A stretch of 64,000 bases of DNA. It comes from JAIBJN01 sp963775625. Lineage in GTDB: Bacteria; Actinomycetota; Thermoleophilia; Gaiellales; Gaiellaceae. The DNA is taken from NCBI GenBank assembly GCA_963775625.1, contig CAVZJM010000001.1, positions 49,616 through 113,615 on the forward strand, in the 5' to 3' direction. Under the pieces are notes generated by a model, which had not been told where the DNA came from, made no database searches, and was given only the letters and a program-made list of their open reading frames with translations. A program made the position numbers and the translations under genes. This document shows positions 1 through 8,431 of this stretch, piece after piece; the first letter of the stretch is position 1, and each line of letters opens with the position of its first letter.

Positions 1-525
1 GTCCTCCTCCGTGTGCATCGTCATCCCGGCGGGCCCAGGCTGCACGCCGAAGAGCCGCGCGATGCCGTTCGCCGATCTCTGCAGGACCCAGACGAGCGGG
101 TGGGTGATCCGGCCCAGCCAGTCGAGCGGAACGGCGAGCCAGAGTGCCAGCCGCTCGGCCCGCTGGAGCGCGATCGACTTCGGCACGAGCTCGCCGAGAA
201 CGACGCTCAGGTACGTCAGGATCAGGAACGAGAGCAGGAACGCGACGCCGCGCGAGAGCCAGTCGCCGAAGAAATCCGAGAGGAGCGGCGCTCCGATCGC
301 ACCGAGGAGGATCCCGAACACGGTGATGCCCACCTGCACCGTGGAGATGAAGCGGACCGGCTCGTCGAGCAGCCCGAGCGCCGTCTTTGCCCGGCGGTTG
401 CCGCGCTTGGCCAGCTCCTCGATGCGCCCTCGCCGCGCCGTGACGAGCGAGTACTCGGCAGCGACGAAGACCGCATTCCCCAGCACGAGCAGGAGAATGA
501 CGATGACGCGGAGCGAGTCGCTCAC
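1..525 (-). CDS. CNNM-domain (DUF21) HlyC/CorC-like membrane protein, partial
   Basis: From a GTG at 525 the minus strand is open for 175 codons and runs off the left edge, so the C-terminus is missing. Residues 5-25 and about 60-110 are hydrophobic membrane segments. The stretch VLGNAVFVAAEY near the start and GELVPKS at residues 111-117 are hallmarks of the CNNM domain, which in this family is followed by CBS pairs and a CorC/HlyC domain (outside the window). The family is linked to Mg2+/Co2+ transport. The in-frame TAG upstream leaves GTG 525 as the only usual start. The fragment could equally be called a hemolysin-family protein; the domain is clear, the substrate is not. Confidence 0.85.
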   Translation of the reverse strand, partial: MSDSLRVIVILLLVLGNAVFVAAEYSLVTARRGRIEELAKRGNRRAKTALGLLDEPVRFISTVQVGITVFGILLGAIGAPLLSDFFGDWLSRGVAFLLSFLILTYLSVVLGELVPKSIALQRAERLALWLAVPLDWLGRITHPLVWVLQRSANGIARLFGVQPGPAGMTMHTEED

Positions 526-598
526 GGGCTCACCGGCCCATGAGCGTAGGTACTAGGTGGTAGCTCGTCCAAGTGTTGGTCTGAGAATAGCGAAGGGC

Positions 599-1558
599 TC
601 AGAGGTCTTCCCCGGCGGCCAGCGTGCGCAGGGGCGTGAAATCAGGCCCGAGGACGGCGAGGTCGGCCCGATAGCCGGGCGCGAGCCGTCCGCGGTCGGC
701 GAGGCCGAGCACCTGCGCCGGGACGAGGCTCGCCATCCTGGCCGCCTCGGCCAGCCCGAAACGCGCCATGCGCGCGACCACGGCGGCGCCGCTGCGGTCG
801 CCGCCCAGCAGCGATCCGTCCACCTGCTGCTGCGGTGCGGGCACCTTGTCGCTGGTGAGCGCGATCCGGCCCGGCCCCGCCACGCGGAGGGCGAGCTCCT
901 CCACGAGCGGATGCAGGTGGCGGCCGTCGGGGATCAGGCCGATCGTCGCCCGCTCGTCCAGAAGCAGCGTCAGGACGGGCCCGGGCGAGCGAGCGCGCGG
1001 CGGCTTCATCGCGTTCCAGAGGTGCGTGGCGAAGCGCGCGCCGGCGTCGAGGGCCGCCTTCGTCGTCAGGTCGTTCGCGTGCGAGTGGCCGAGCGCGGCG
1101 ACGATCCCGGCCGCAGCCAGCCGCTCGACCGCGACGAGCGCGAGCGGGAGCTCTGGCGCCAGCGTGACGAGCCGGACGAGGTCGCGCGCCTCCACCCACT
1201 CGTCGACGGCGCCGAGATCGACGGGCGTCAGCTCCTCGACCGGAATGGCTCCCGCCGCCTGCGGGTTCAGAAAGGGCCCCTCCAGGTGGAGGCCGAGGCA
1301 GAGCGGATCCTCCACCGCCTCGACTCGGCGGGTGGCGAGCAGGTAGCCCGTGACGCCGGTCGCAGCCAGGCCTTGGGGGTCGTAGACCTGCAGGTCGATG
1401 AAGCCCGGGAAGACCAGCGGCTCCTCGGCTCCGCCCTCTCTCCGCTCGACCGCGGCGATGGCTCCGTCCTCCACGACGAGCGCTCCGGGGAAGGGGCCCT
1501 CGATCGGGTCAACGAGAAGTCCCTCTAAAGTGTGACGGCTTCGCACCCGATCTATCAT
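599..1558 (-). CDS. nagA: N-acetylglucosamine-6-phosphate deacetylase
   Basis: This amidohydrolase-family enzyme removes acetate from GlcNAc-6-phosphate in amino-sugar recycling. Visible metal and catalytic signatures are HLEGP at residues 91-95, GHSHA with H158, THLWNAM with H179, and the likely catalytic Asp D237 in LTSDK. The usual HxH pair of amidohydrolases is replaced by Q-V-Y in GFIDLQVYD, similar to the single-metal enzymes such as E. coli NagA (Q-x-N). At 319 residues it is shorter than the roughly 380 typical of the family. ATG 1558 is chosen; GTG 1546 is also possible. It diverges from the response regulator at 1583, leaving a 24-base gap. No sugar kinase or transporter lies nearby. 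Confidence 0.85.
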   Translation of the reverse strand: MIDRVRSRHTLEGLLVDPIEGPFPGALVVEDGAIAAVERREGGAEEPLVFPGFIDLQVYDPQGLAATGVTGYLLATRRVEAVEDPLCLGLHLEGPFLNPQAAGAIPVEELTPVDLGAVDEWVEARDLVRLVTLAPELPLALVAVERLAAAGIVAALGHSHANDLTTKAALDAGARFATHLWNAMKPPRARSPGPVLTLLLDERATIGLIPDGRHLHPLVEELALRVAGPGRIALTSDKVPAPQQQVDGSLLGGDRSGAAVVARMARFGLAEAARMASLVPAQVLGLADRGRLAPGYRADLAVLGPDFTPLRTLAAGEDL

Positions 1559-1582
1559 CGTGCCTGGGGAGCGAGCCGCACT

Positions 1583-2203
1583 ATGTCGAACGAAATCACC
1601 TGCCTGATCGCCGACGACCACGAGGTCGTGAGAGAGGGGCTGCGCCTCTCCCTCTCGCGCGCGCCGCAGATCCGCGTCGTGGGCGAGGCCTCCGACGGCG
1701 CGAGCGCCGTCGCGGTCGCGGAGCGCCGGCGGCCGAACGTGGTGATCATGGACGTGCGCATGCCGGGAATGGACGGGCTCGAAGCCACGAAGATCCTGGC
1801 GGAACGCCTGCCGACGACAGCCGTGCTCATCTTCACGGCGTACGGGGAGCGAAGCCTCCTCGGCCGCGGTCTCGAGGCGGGCGCCAAGGGTTACATCTTG
1901 AAGGAAGCGCCTCACCAGACGCTGCTCCGGGCGATCGAGAAGGTCGCGAGCGGCGAGGGCTACGTGGATCCGGCCCTCATGCCGGCGCTGCTCACGCGCG
2001 AGCGGGAGGAGATGCTCACGGTGCGTGAGCGCGAGATCCTCCAGCTGCTCGCCGACGGCATGTCCAACGCGGACGTCGCGGCAAGGCTCTTCATCAGCCA
2101 GGAGACGGTGAAGAGCCACGTGCGGCACATCCTCGCCAAGCTCGAGGCGGACACGCGCACCCATGCAGTCGCCATCGCGCTGCGGGAATCGATCATCGAC
2201 TAG
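1583..2203 (+). CDS. NarL/LuxR-type response regulator
   Basis: A 206-residue two-domain regulator. The receiver has the acidic pair D11-D12, the phospho-acceptor D57 in VVIMDVRMP, a Thr/Ser in FTAYG and the Lys in YILKEA. The C-terminus is a LuxR helix-turn-helix starting LTVREREILQLLADG and continuing through ETVKSHVRHIL. ATG 1583 is preceded by GGGGAG at 1566-1571. The histidine kinase at 2291 follows in the same direction after 87 bases, so the two probably form a two-component system controlling transcription. The target genes are not evident. Confidence 0.93.
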   Translation: MSNEITCLIADDHEVVREGLRLSLSRAPQIRVVGEASDGASAVAVAERRRPNVVIMDVRMPGMDGLEATKILAERLPTTAVLIFTAYGERSLLGRGLEAGAKGYILKEAPHQTLLRAIEKVASGEGYVDPALMPALLTREREEMLTVREREILQLLADGMSNADVAARLFISQETVKSHVRHILAKLEADTRTHAVAIALRESIID

Positions 2204-2290
2204 AGGCCCGATGCGGAGTTGACGTGCCGTGGCAACCATGGCGCGCCCCACTTCGCTTCAGGCCTCTCGCCGCTACGCTCAGGGGTGAGC

Positions 2291-3496
2291 GTGGGCGCTT
2301 GGGCTTCTCGCAACGTACGCGGCATCCTGGTCGCCTGCACCGTCGGCGCCGCGCTCATCGGCGCGCTCGGCCTCGCGCTCGGCGAGGCTGAGGTCGCCGC
2401 CGGCGGCCTGGTGGCCTCCACGGCGTTCTTCGGGGCCTTCGCGCTCTACCTGATCGTCTCGGAGCGGCGCCGGCACGAGTCGGCCGAGGACGAGCTGCAG
2501 GCCCAGGCGACCTTCCTCGAGTCGCTGGTCGACTCCATCGGGGCCGTCTCGTCCACGCTCGACGCGACCGAGATCCTCGACCGCACCTGCGAGGAGGCGA
2601 GGCGCCTCTTCGACGCCCGCAGCGCGCGCATTCTCCCGGCCGGTCGCCCGGGCGGTGACGAGGCTCGCCCTGGCGGCGAGCGGATGATCGTCCCGCTGGC
2701 CGTCCACGGGGAGCGCCTCGGCGATCTCGAGCTCACCCGCGCGACGCCGTTCCACCGTTGGGACCACATGCGGGCGACCGTGCTCGCCGACTTCGCCGCC
2801 CGGGCGGTCGAGAACTCACGCCTGCTCGAGGAAGCCCGCGACCGCGAGGCCGAGCGAGAGCGCCTGACCGAGCGCCTGATCACCGCCGAGCAGGACGAGC
2901 GCCGCCGTCTCTCGCTCTTCCTCCACGACGGGCCGCTCCAGTCCATGTCCGGCATCGCGCTCATGCACGACGCCGCGCTGGCCGCGCTTCAGGACGGCCG
3001 GAGCGACGACGCGGCGAAGGTGATCGAGAACTCGCTGGAGAAGGAGCGCGACACGATCCGCGTGCTCCGCGACCTGTCCTTCGCGATCGAGCCGCTCGTC
3101 CTGCGTGACGCCGGGTTCTTCGCGGCGGTGAGGGCGCTCGGCGACCAGATCGAGGCCACGCACCGGATCACCGTCCTCACGGACGTCGAGTCGGGCGAGC
3201 GCCTCGGGGAGAAGACCCAGGTCGCCCTCTACCAGATCATTCGCGAGTCGCTCAACCAGGCGGTGCCCCGGCGGCCCCTGAAGATCGAGGTCGCCGTGCG
3301 CCAGCGCGACGACGGCGGGTTCGAGGCTGACATCGCCGACGACGGCGTCGTGGAGCGCCGCCGCGCGTCGATCGAGGCGATCGACGAGCGCGTGAAGATC
3401 CTCAACGGCCGGCTCTCGATCGACAGCGGCGAGCACGGTGGGACGCTCGTCCGGGTGGTCGTTCCCCCGTACGTGGCCGCCGCACGAGGGGGCTAG
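2291..3496 (+). CDS. Sensor histidine kinase with degenerate ATPase domain
   Basis: Two N-terminal membrane helices (about residues 10-55) are followed by a GAF-like region and a HisKA_3-type dimerisation helix, ERRRLSLFLHDGPLQ, with the phospho-His at about residue 212. The ATPase part is unusual. The N-box Asn stretch reads RESLNQAVPRR, and the G1 box reads ADDGVVERRRAS where DDGxG is expected, while VKILNGRLSIDS and GGTLVRVVVP still match the end of a NarX/DevS-type HATPase. It is therefore a diverged or weak kinase. GTG 2291 is preferred because AGGGG at 2281-2285 is correctly spaced; GTG 2285 is an alternative. The partner is the regulator at 1583. Confidence 0.85.
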   Translation: MGAWASRNVRGILVACTVGAALIGALGLALGEAEVAAGGLVASTAFFGAFALYLIVSERRRHESAEDELQAQATFLESLVDSIGAVSSTLDATEILDRTCEEARRLFDARSARILPAGRPGGDEARPGGERMIVPLAVHGERLGDLELTRATPFHRWDHMRATVLADFAARAVENSRLLEEARDREAERERLTERLITAEQDERRRLSLFLHDGPLQSMSGIALMHDAALAALQDGRSDDAAKVIENSLEKERDTIRVLRDLSFAIEPLVLRDAGFFAAVRALGDQIEATHRITVLTDVESGERLGEKTQVALYQIIRESLNQAVPRRPLKIEVAVRQRDDGGFEADIADDGVVERRRASIEAIDERVKILNGRLSIDSGEHGGTLVRVVVPPYVAAARGG

Positions 3497-3507
3497 ACTC
3501 CCGCCGG

Positions 3508-3703
3508 ATGCACGCCGAGGGGAAGTACCTGCTCTTCGTCTCCAAGCCCTCCGGCTACGAGCTCCTCGAGCGCAATGGCGAGCCCCCGGCCCCCGGGGCC
3601 GAGGTCGAGCTTGAGGAAGGCGCCCGCTTCACGGTCGTCAAGGTTGGCCCCGTCGCCGCTTCCGGACGACGAGCGCCCGTGCGCGTACCTCCAGGCCGCG
3701 TAG
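3508..3703 (+). CDS. Small uncharacterised protein, apparent single-base frameshift
   Basis: The start ATG 3508 lies 11 bases after the kinase stop. The first 47 residues (MHAEGKYLLFVSKPSGYELL and onward, ending FTVVKVG) look like a compact beta-rich protein. In the raw frame it continues to a stop at 3717 with an Arg-rich tail. Dropping one C from the CCCC run at 3648-3651 instead gives PSPLPDDERPCAYLQAA and a stop at 3703, which is much more protein-like. I take the shifted frame as real and the extra C as an error or a mutation. No function is recognised. Confidence 0.55.
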
Positions 3704-3710
3704 CCCGAGC

Positions 3711-3731
3711 CAAGTAACAGTCTGTTACTTG
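3711..3731. terminator. Perfect 10-bp inverted repeat between convergent genes
   Basis: CAAGTAACAG at 3711-3720 and CTGTTACTTG at 3722-3731 are a perfect inverted repeat around a single T. It lies between the convergent ends of the small protein (3703) and the flavoprotein, and overlaps the latter's TAA stop. It could act as a bidirectional transcript end, but there is no T-run and the loop would have to open, so the role is a guess. Confidence 0.4.
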
Positions 3732-4774
3732 CCGAGGGCGTCGTCGGCCGCGAGCTTGCCGAGAACGAGCGCCGAGGCGAGCGCGCTCGACCAGCCGCCC
3801 GTCGAGATCCCGCCGGCGTCGGCTCCCGCCACCCAGAGCCCGTCCGCGGCACGACCGCGCTCGTCGATCCGGACGCCGCCGAGCGTCGTCGTGATCGCCG
3901 CCCGGACTTCGACCCGGGTCGCGCCGTCCACCCGCTCGACCGACGCGTCCGCCTCGCGCGCCGCCTCGATCGCCTCGGCGACCGTGCGCTCGCGTACCCG
4001 CTCGTCCAGGACCTCGTCCGGGACGACGTACCAGGCGCGCGCTCCCGGCTGCCGGGCCGTCCACTGGACGACGTCGACGTCGCCCCAGTGGTGGGCCTCG
4101 AACCGCTCCCCCCGGTCGTTCTCGACAAAGGCGAGTCGGGCGTAGACCTGTGCGAGCGGCACGAAGTCCTCGGGCCCGATCCGAGGCGCGGCTGCGAGGT
4201 TGCGGCCGTAGAACTCGTCCAGCCCGGCGGAGAGCTCGGCGCCGCGGCCGAGCGCGAGCCGGAGGCCGTCGCCGGCGCTCCACGGATTTGCCCTGAGGAC
4301 GAGAGGCTCGGACGTGATGTAGCGGCGGACGAGCTCCCGGTCGGCCTGGAAGCCGCCCGTGGCGAGAATCGTCGGCACGCCGTCGGGCAGCTCGACGAGC
4401 GGCGCGTCCAGCCGGATCTGCCCCGCGCGAGACGCCAGCGCCTCCGTCAGGCCGCGCGGATCGAAGCGGAGACCTGCCGTGCGCGGGTTTCCTGTCTCTC
4501 GGGCGACGACCGGTGCGCCGAGCGACTCGAGCCAGGCGAGCGCGTCGTCGAGGGCCTCCCAGACGACCCGCTGGAGCGCGGGGTCGCCTCCGGGGCACTC
4601 GGCCCGGAACGCCTCCCACTCGCGGTAGCGCCAGACCACGCCGCTGGAGAGGAGCATGGAGCCGCCCGGCCGGTCGCCCTTCTCGTGGACGACGACTTCG
4701 GCGCCCAGCTCCCGCGCGCGGGCCGCCGCCGCGAGCCCGGCCATCCCGGCGCCCGCGACGACCAGATCGGGCAG
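3725..4774 (-). CDS. FAD-binding flavoprotein (fumarate reductase / ketosteroid dehydrogenase type)
   Basis: The N-terminal DLVVAGAGMAGLAAAARARE is a dinucleotide-binding fold that reads back to a CTG at 4774. The first ATG (4744) would cut through this glycine motif. AGAGG at 4785-4781 stands six bases before CTG 4774, supporting that rare start. Later segments PTILATGGF and the C-terminal GLWVAGADAGGISTGGWSSA match the FAD_binding_2 family, which oxidises or reduces C-C bonds next to carboxylates or ketones. About 349 residues, shorter than most relatives, with no separate substrate cap obvious. It follows the VOC protein at 4784 with nine bases between, so they are probably one transcript. 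Substrate unknown. Confidence 0.8.
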   Translation of the reverse strand: MPDLVVAGAGMAGLAAAARARELGAEVVVHEKGDRPGGSMLLSSGVVWRYREWEAFRAECPGGDPALQRVVWEALDDALAWLESLGAPVVARETGNPRTAGLRFDPRGLTEALASRAGQIRLDAPLVELPDGVPTILATGGFQADRELVRRYITSEPLVLRANPWSAGDGLRLALGRGAELSAGLDEFYGRNLAAAPRIGPEDFVPLAQVYARLAFVENDRGERFEAHHWGDVDVVQWTARQPGARAWYVVPDEVLDERVRERTVAEAIEAAREADASVERVDGATRVEVRAAITTTLGGVRIDERGRAADGLWVAGADAGGISTGGWSSALASALVLGKLAADDALGK

Positions 4775-4783
4775 GACGGGCCT

Positions 4784-5464
4784 CTACGTGAGCGAGAACG
4801 TCGGCTTGTGCTCGACGTACTCGAGCTTGATGCGGTCCGGGCCCCAGACGAAGACCGCGTACGTGTTCGGCGCGTCGACGACGTCGGCGATCTCGAGACC
4901 GCGGCGCTCCGCCTCCTCGATGTGGTCGTCCGCCGACTCGACGCGCAGGCCCAGGTGGTTGAGCAGAGGCCGGTCGCTCTCTCCCGGATCGCCCCGCTCG
5001 AGCAGGATGGACGCGTCGCCGGCGCGGAGGCGGCCGTCCTCCGACTCGAAGCCGAGCTCGGCGAGACGGGCGAACGTCGCCGCAGGATCGGGCACGCGGA
5101 AGGCCACGTGGTCGAGGTCGTACTCGACGCCCTCGTCCACCTCGACGAAGGCCAGGCGAAGACCCTCGCCGGCCTCGAGCTCGGCGCGCCCGTCCACACG
5201 CTCGACCTCCACGTCGGCAGGGAGGGCGGCCAGCGCCTCCTCCAGGTCGAAGACGCGAAGGCCCACCCGCGCGAGGACGCCCGGGTCACGCGGCCCCTCC
5301 TCCGCGAAGAGCGTCAGCTTGCCGCGCCGCGCGTCGGAGCCGAGGAGGGTGAACCTCTCGGTCCGGTCGACCACGTGCATGCCGGTGTGCGAGGTCAGGA
5401 AGCCCGCGAGCGCGTCGCGGTCGGCTACCCAGAGGGCCACGTGGTCCAGCGTCTCGATCTTCAT
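4784..5464 (-). CDS. Two-domain VOC (glyoxalase/dioxygenase) protein
   Basis: Two vicinal-oxygen-chelate halves are visible. The first begins LDHVALWV near residue 5. The second begins DLDHVAFRVPD near residue 117 and ends with HLGLRVES and IKLEYVE, giving the usual His/Glu metal ligands. Such proteins are glyoxalases or extradiol dioxygenases; the exact reaction cannot be read from sequence. ATG 5464 starts right at the first domain; an upstream in-frame ATG (5482) sits directly on an AGGAG and is less likely. It heads a two-gene minus-strand unit with the flavoprotein downstream, which suggests a catabolic role. Confidence 0.85.
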   Translation of the reverse strand: MKIETLDHVALWVADRDALAGFLTSHTGMHVVDRTERFTLLGSDARRGKLTLFAEEGPRDPGVLARVGLRVFDLEEALAALPADVEVERVDGRAELEAGEGLRLAFVEVDEGVEYDLDHVAFRVPDPAATFARLAELGFESEDGRLRAGDASILLERGDPGESDRPLLNHLGLRVESADDHIEEAERRGLEIADVVDAPNTYAVFVWGPDRIKLEYVEHKPTFSLT

Positions 5465-5582
5465 CGGTCGGAGCGTACCCATCTCCTGTTTGTGTCGAAC
5501 GGCGAGCCCGTCTTACGCATTCCGGCGGCCTGCGACGGCGACGTAGAATCGCTTCCGTCCCCAGCTGAGGAGGTCCAGCCCG

Positions 5583-6597
5583 ATGCTCACCTTCGGCGTC
5601 ACCGTTCTGCCTGATCCGCCGCACACGCGCTTTCTCGAGCTCATGCAGCTCGCCGAGGCGAACGGATTCGACCACGGCTGGACCTACGACTCCCACATCC
5701 TCTGGCACGACGCATATCCGCTGCTGACGCTGCTCGCCACGCAGACCGAGACGCTCAAGTTCGGCCACTGCGTCACGAACCCGGGCACGCGGGAGCCGAC
5801 GGTCACGGCGAGCGCCTACGCGACCCTGCACGCGATGTCCGGCGGACGGGCGGTGATGGGCATCGGCCGCGGGGATTCCGCCAGGCGCGTGATCGGACAG
5901 GAGCCGGTGAAGATGGCCGAGTTCGAGGCCTCCTGCGCGATGATCAAGGAGCTGATGAACGGGCGCACCGTGGAGTGGAACGGGAAGGAGCTCGAGCTCA
6001 CCTGGGCCAAGGACCGTGAGCGCATCCCCATGTACATCGCCGCCTACGGGCCGCGGGCGCTCGGCGTCGCCGGCCGCGTCGGGGACGGGGTGATCATCCA
6101 GCTCGCCGACCCCGTGATCATCCAGTGGATCATGGAGCAGGCCCGCACGGCGGCGGCCGAGGCCGGGCGCGACCCGGACGAGCTCGAGTGCATCGTCTGC
6201 GCGCCCAGCATCGTCACCGACGACCTGCAGGAGGCCCGCGACGCCGTCCGCTGGTTCCCGGCGATGGTGTCGAACCACGTCATGGACCTGATCGAGCGCT
6301 ACGGAGAGCATTCGGAGATCCCGAGCGAGCTCACCGACTACGTGAAGGCGCGAAAGTTCTACGACTACAAGGACCACAGCCGCGAGGGGGCCGCGCACGG
6401 GGAGTTCGTCACCGACGAGATCGCCGACCGCTTCAGCGTCATCGGGAGTGCCGACGCGATCAAGGAGAAGCTGCAGGGAGCTCGACTCGATCGGCGTCGA
6501 CCACTTCAACATCTACCTGATGACGCACGGCCAGGAGGTGATCCTGGACACGTACGGCGCGTCGATCATCCCCGACCTCAGGCAGGCCGCCGTCTGA
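5583..6597 (+). CDS. LLM-class (probably F420-dependent) oxidoreductase, apparent frameshift near 6477
   Basis: A luciferase-like TIM-barrel monooxygenase. The N-terminus MLTFGVTVLPDPP, the GHCVTNPGTREPTVTASAYA stretch and GRAVMGIGRGDSARR are typical of this class, and the sequence resembles the TIGR03842 group. AGGAGG at 5569-5574 precedes ATG 5583. The raw frame loses similarity after AIKEKLQ. Removing one G from GGG at 6476-6478 restores ELDSIGVDHFNIYLMTHGQ and a C-terminus ending at TGA 6595-6597. The length of 1015 bases is one more than a multiple of three, as expected for a one-base insertion. The stop overlaps the ATG of the following cupin. Confidence 0.88.
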
Positions 6598-6920
6598 TGG
6601 CGGCGGCCCACGAGCACCTCTTCGACGTCTCCGCGGCGAAGCGGCGGCTGGAGGACAGCGGTGGCTACGAGGTCGTCCACACGTCGCCGGGCCTCGAGGT
6701 GGGCGTCTACGTGCTCGTCGCGCCGGAGCCCGACCGCCAGCAGCCGCACGAAGACGACGAGGTCTACATCGTGCTCGAGGGCAGCGGCACCCTCCAGGTC
6801 GAGGACGAGGAGGTCGACCTCGCGGAGGGTCAGGCAATGTTCGTCGCGGCCCACGCGGAGCACCGCTTCACCGCGTACGAGCGCCTGAGCCTGCTCGTCA
6901 TCTTCACCCGCCCGACGTGA
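6597..6920 (+). CDS. Small cupin-domain protein
   Basis: A 107-residue single-cupin protein. The metal-binding first motif is visible as QQPHEDDEVYIVLEGSGTLQ and the second as EGQAMFVAAHAEHRF, with His and Glu residues in the expected order. ATG 6597 overlaps the stop of the oxidoreductase (TGATG), and its own stop overlaps the GTG of the next gene, so the three are surely co-transcribed. Cupins this size can be dioxygenases, isomerases or sugar-binding sensors; the context suggests a role in the same oxidative pathway. Confidence 0.85.
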   Translation: MAAAHEHLFDVSAAKRRLEDSGGYEVVHTSPGLEVGVYVLVAPEPDRQQPHEDDEVYIVLEGSGTLQVEDEEVDLAEGQAMFVAAHAEHRFTAYERLSLLVIFTRPT

Positions 6921-7885
6921 CGCGCCTCGTCGCCGCCACCGGAGCGGGCGTCGCACGCCTCGATCTCGACGGAGACGCGTGGCAGGTCGAGCTCACCGCC
7001 CGAGAGAGCGGCATCTCGTGCCTCGCCCGCGACCCCCGCGACCCGGACTTCCTCATCGGAGGGGGCCGCGGGACCGGCGTCTGGCGGAGCGGCGACGCCG
7101 GCGCGGGTTGGAAGCGCCTCGACTTCCCGCAGCCCGACGTCTTCTCCGTGGCGGTCAGCGGCGCCGACGGGGCCGTCTACGCCGGTTGCGAGCCGAGCAT
7201 GCTCTTCGTCAGCCGCGATCGCGGCGAGCGGTGGACCGAGCTCGCGAGCCTGCGCGAGATCCCCTCGGCCCCGACCTGGAGCTTCCCGCCACGGCCGTGG
7301 ACGTCGCACGTGCGCTGGATCGCGCCCAGCCCGCACGACGCCGACCTGCTGCTCGTCGGGATCGAGCTCGGCGGGGTGATGCGAAGCGAGGACGGCGGAA
7401 TGACCTGGAGCGACCACCGGCCCGGCGCCCAGCCGGACTGTCACTCCCTCGCCTGGCACCCGAACGCTCCCGGCAGGGCGTACGAGGCGGGCGGCGGGGG
7501 CGCCGCGTGGAGCTTCGACGGCGGGGTAAGCTGGGAGGCCGCCGATGCCGGCCGCGACCGGCACTACACCTGGGCTGTCGCCGTCGATCCGACCGATCCC
7601 GACCGCTGGTTCGTCTCGGCGAGCACCGGGCCCTACGCGGCCCACGGCCGAGGCTCGGCCGAGGCGCAGGTCTATCGCTGGCGCGGCCCGGGCCCGTGGG
7701 AGCTGCTCGCCGGCGGTCTCCCGCAGCCGCTCGACGAGATGCCGTACGCGCTTGCGTTCGCGGGCGACGTGCTCGTCGCTGGGCTCGCCGACGGGACGGC
7801 TTATGCGAGCCGCGACTCCGGCGACTCGTGGGAGCGCGCGCGGCTCGAGGGCGAGCCGCCGGAGCGAATTCTGGCGTTCGCCTAG
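6917..7885 (+). CDS. BNR/Ycf48-like beta-propeller protein
   Basis: GTG 6917 overlaps the cupin stop. The 322 residues contain repeated Asp-box motifs of the sialidase/photosystem-assembly propeller type: GVWRSGDAGAGWKRL, LFVSRDRGERWTEL, VMRSEDGGMTWSDH, AAWSFDGGVSWEA and AYASRDSGDSWERA. There is no signal peptide or membrane segment, so it should be cytoplasmic. Proteins of this type are often loosely called exo-alpha-sialidases, but no catalytic sialidase residues are apparent. A scaffold or binding role is the safer reading. It ends four bases before the convergent universal stress gene. Confidence 0.8.
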   Translation: MTRLVAATGAGVARLDLDGDAWQVELTARESGISCLARDPRDPDFLIGGGRGTGVWRSGDAGAGWKRLDFPQPDVFSVAVSGADGAVYAGCEPSMLFVSRDRGERWTELASLREIPSAPTWSFPPRPWTSHVRWIAPSPHDADLLLVGIELGGVMRSEDGGMTWSDHRPGAQPDCHSLAWHPNAPGRAYEAGGGGAAWSFDGGVSWEAADAGRDRHYTWAVAVDPTDPDRWFVSASTGPYAAHGRGSAEAQVYRWRGPGPWELLAGGLPQPLDEMPYALAFAGDVLVAGLADGTAYASRDSGDSWERARLEGEPPERILAFA

Positions 7886-7888
7886 GAA

Positions 7889-8335
7889 CTAAGACCGGGC
7901 CGGGGTCGCAGGCTCGTACCGGGCGGTCGCGTCCTTGGCGACGACGAGCACCGGGCACGGCGCTTGCAGGACGAGCGCTTTCGACACGCTCCCCAGCAGC
8001 AGCTCGCCGACCCGGTTGCGGCCGCGCGAGCCCGCGACGACGAGGTCGTAGCCGCCCTCCCCGGCGACCCGGGTGATCTCGCCGACCGGATCGCCGTGCT
8101 CCATCTGCATGGTCGACTCGATGCCTCGCTCGCGGAGAAACGCGTGGGCCCGGGCAACGTCCTCGTGGGCGTGCGGGCGCAGGCCGACGTGGCCGCCGGA
8201 CTTGGACCCTCGCGCGTCGGGGGGCACGACGCTCAGGATCGTGATCTCGGACTCCGGGGCACCGCCGAGCTCTACCGCGGTGGCGAGAGCGCTGTCGCTG
8301 TGCTCGAAGCCGTCGTAGGCCAGCAGGATCTTCAT
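7889..8335 (-). CDS. Universal stress protein (UspA family)
   Basis: A 148-residue Usp domain. It begins MKILLAYDGFEHSDSALA and carries the ATP-binding signature G-x2-G-x9-G-S/T as GSRGRNRVGELLLGSVSKAL, placing it in the nucleotide-binding subgroup. A strong ribosome site, AAGGAGGAG, lies just upstream of ATG 8335. It is a single gene on the minus strand, with about 95 bases separating it from the OLD-family gene. Its role is presumably stress survival; no partner is visible. Confidence 0.93.
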   Translation of the reverse strand: MKILLAYDGFEHSDSALATAVELGGAPESEITILSVVPPDARGSKSGGHVGLRPHAHEDVARAHAFLRERGIESTMQMEHGDPVGEITRVAGEGGYDLVVAGSRGRNRVGELLLGSVSKALVLQAPCPVLVVAKDATARYEPATPARS

Positions 8336-8431
8336 TGCTCCTCCTTTTCCGCGAGCATGACTCCGGTACCCGCCTGGCGCATCCGCGAATCGCCTGACCG
8401 AAGCTGCGGGCTCTCCGCAGCAACGTACCGC

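Noticed and set aside
1559..2251. An N-terminal extension of nagA covering the response regulator on the opposite strand
   Set aside because: The extra 230 residues are rich in Arg, His and Asp and lie antisense to a clearly conserved regulator; nagA similarity begins only near 1558.
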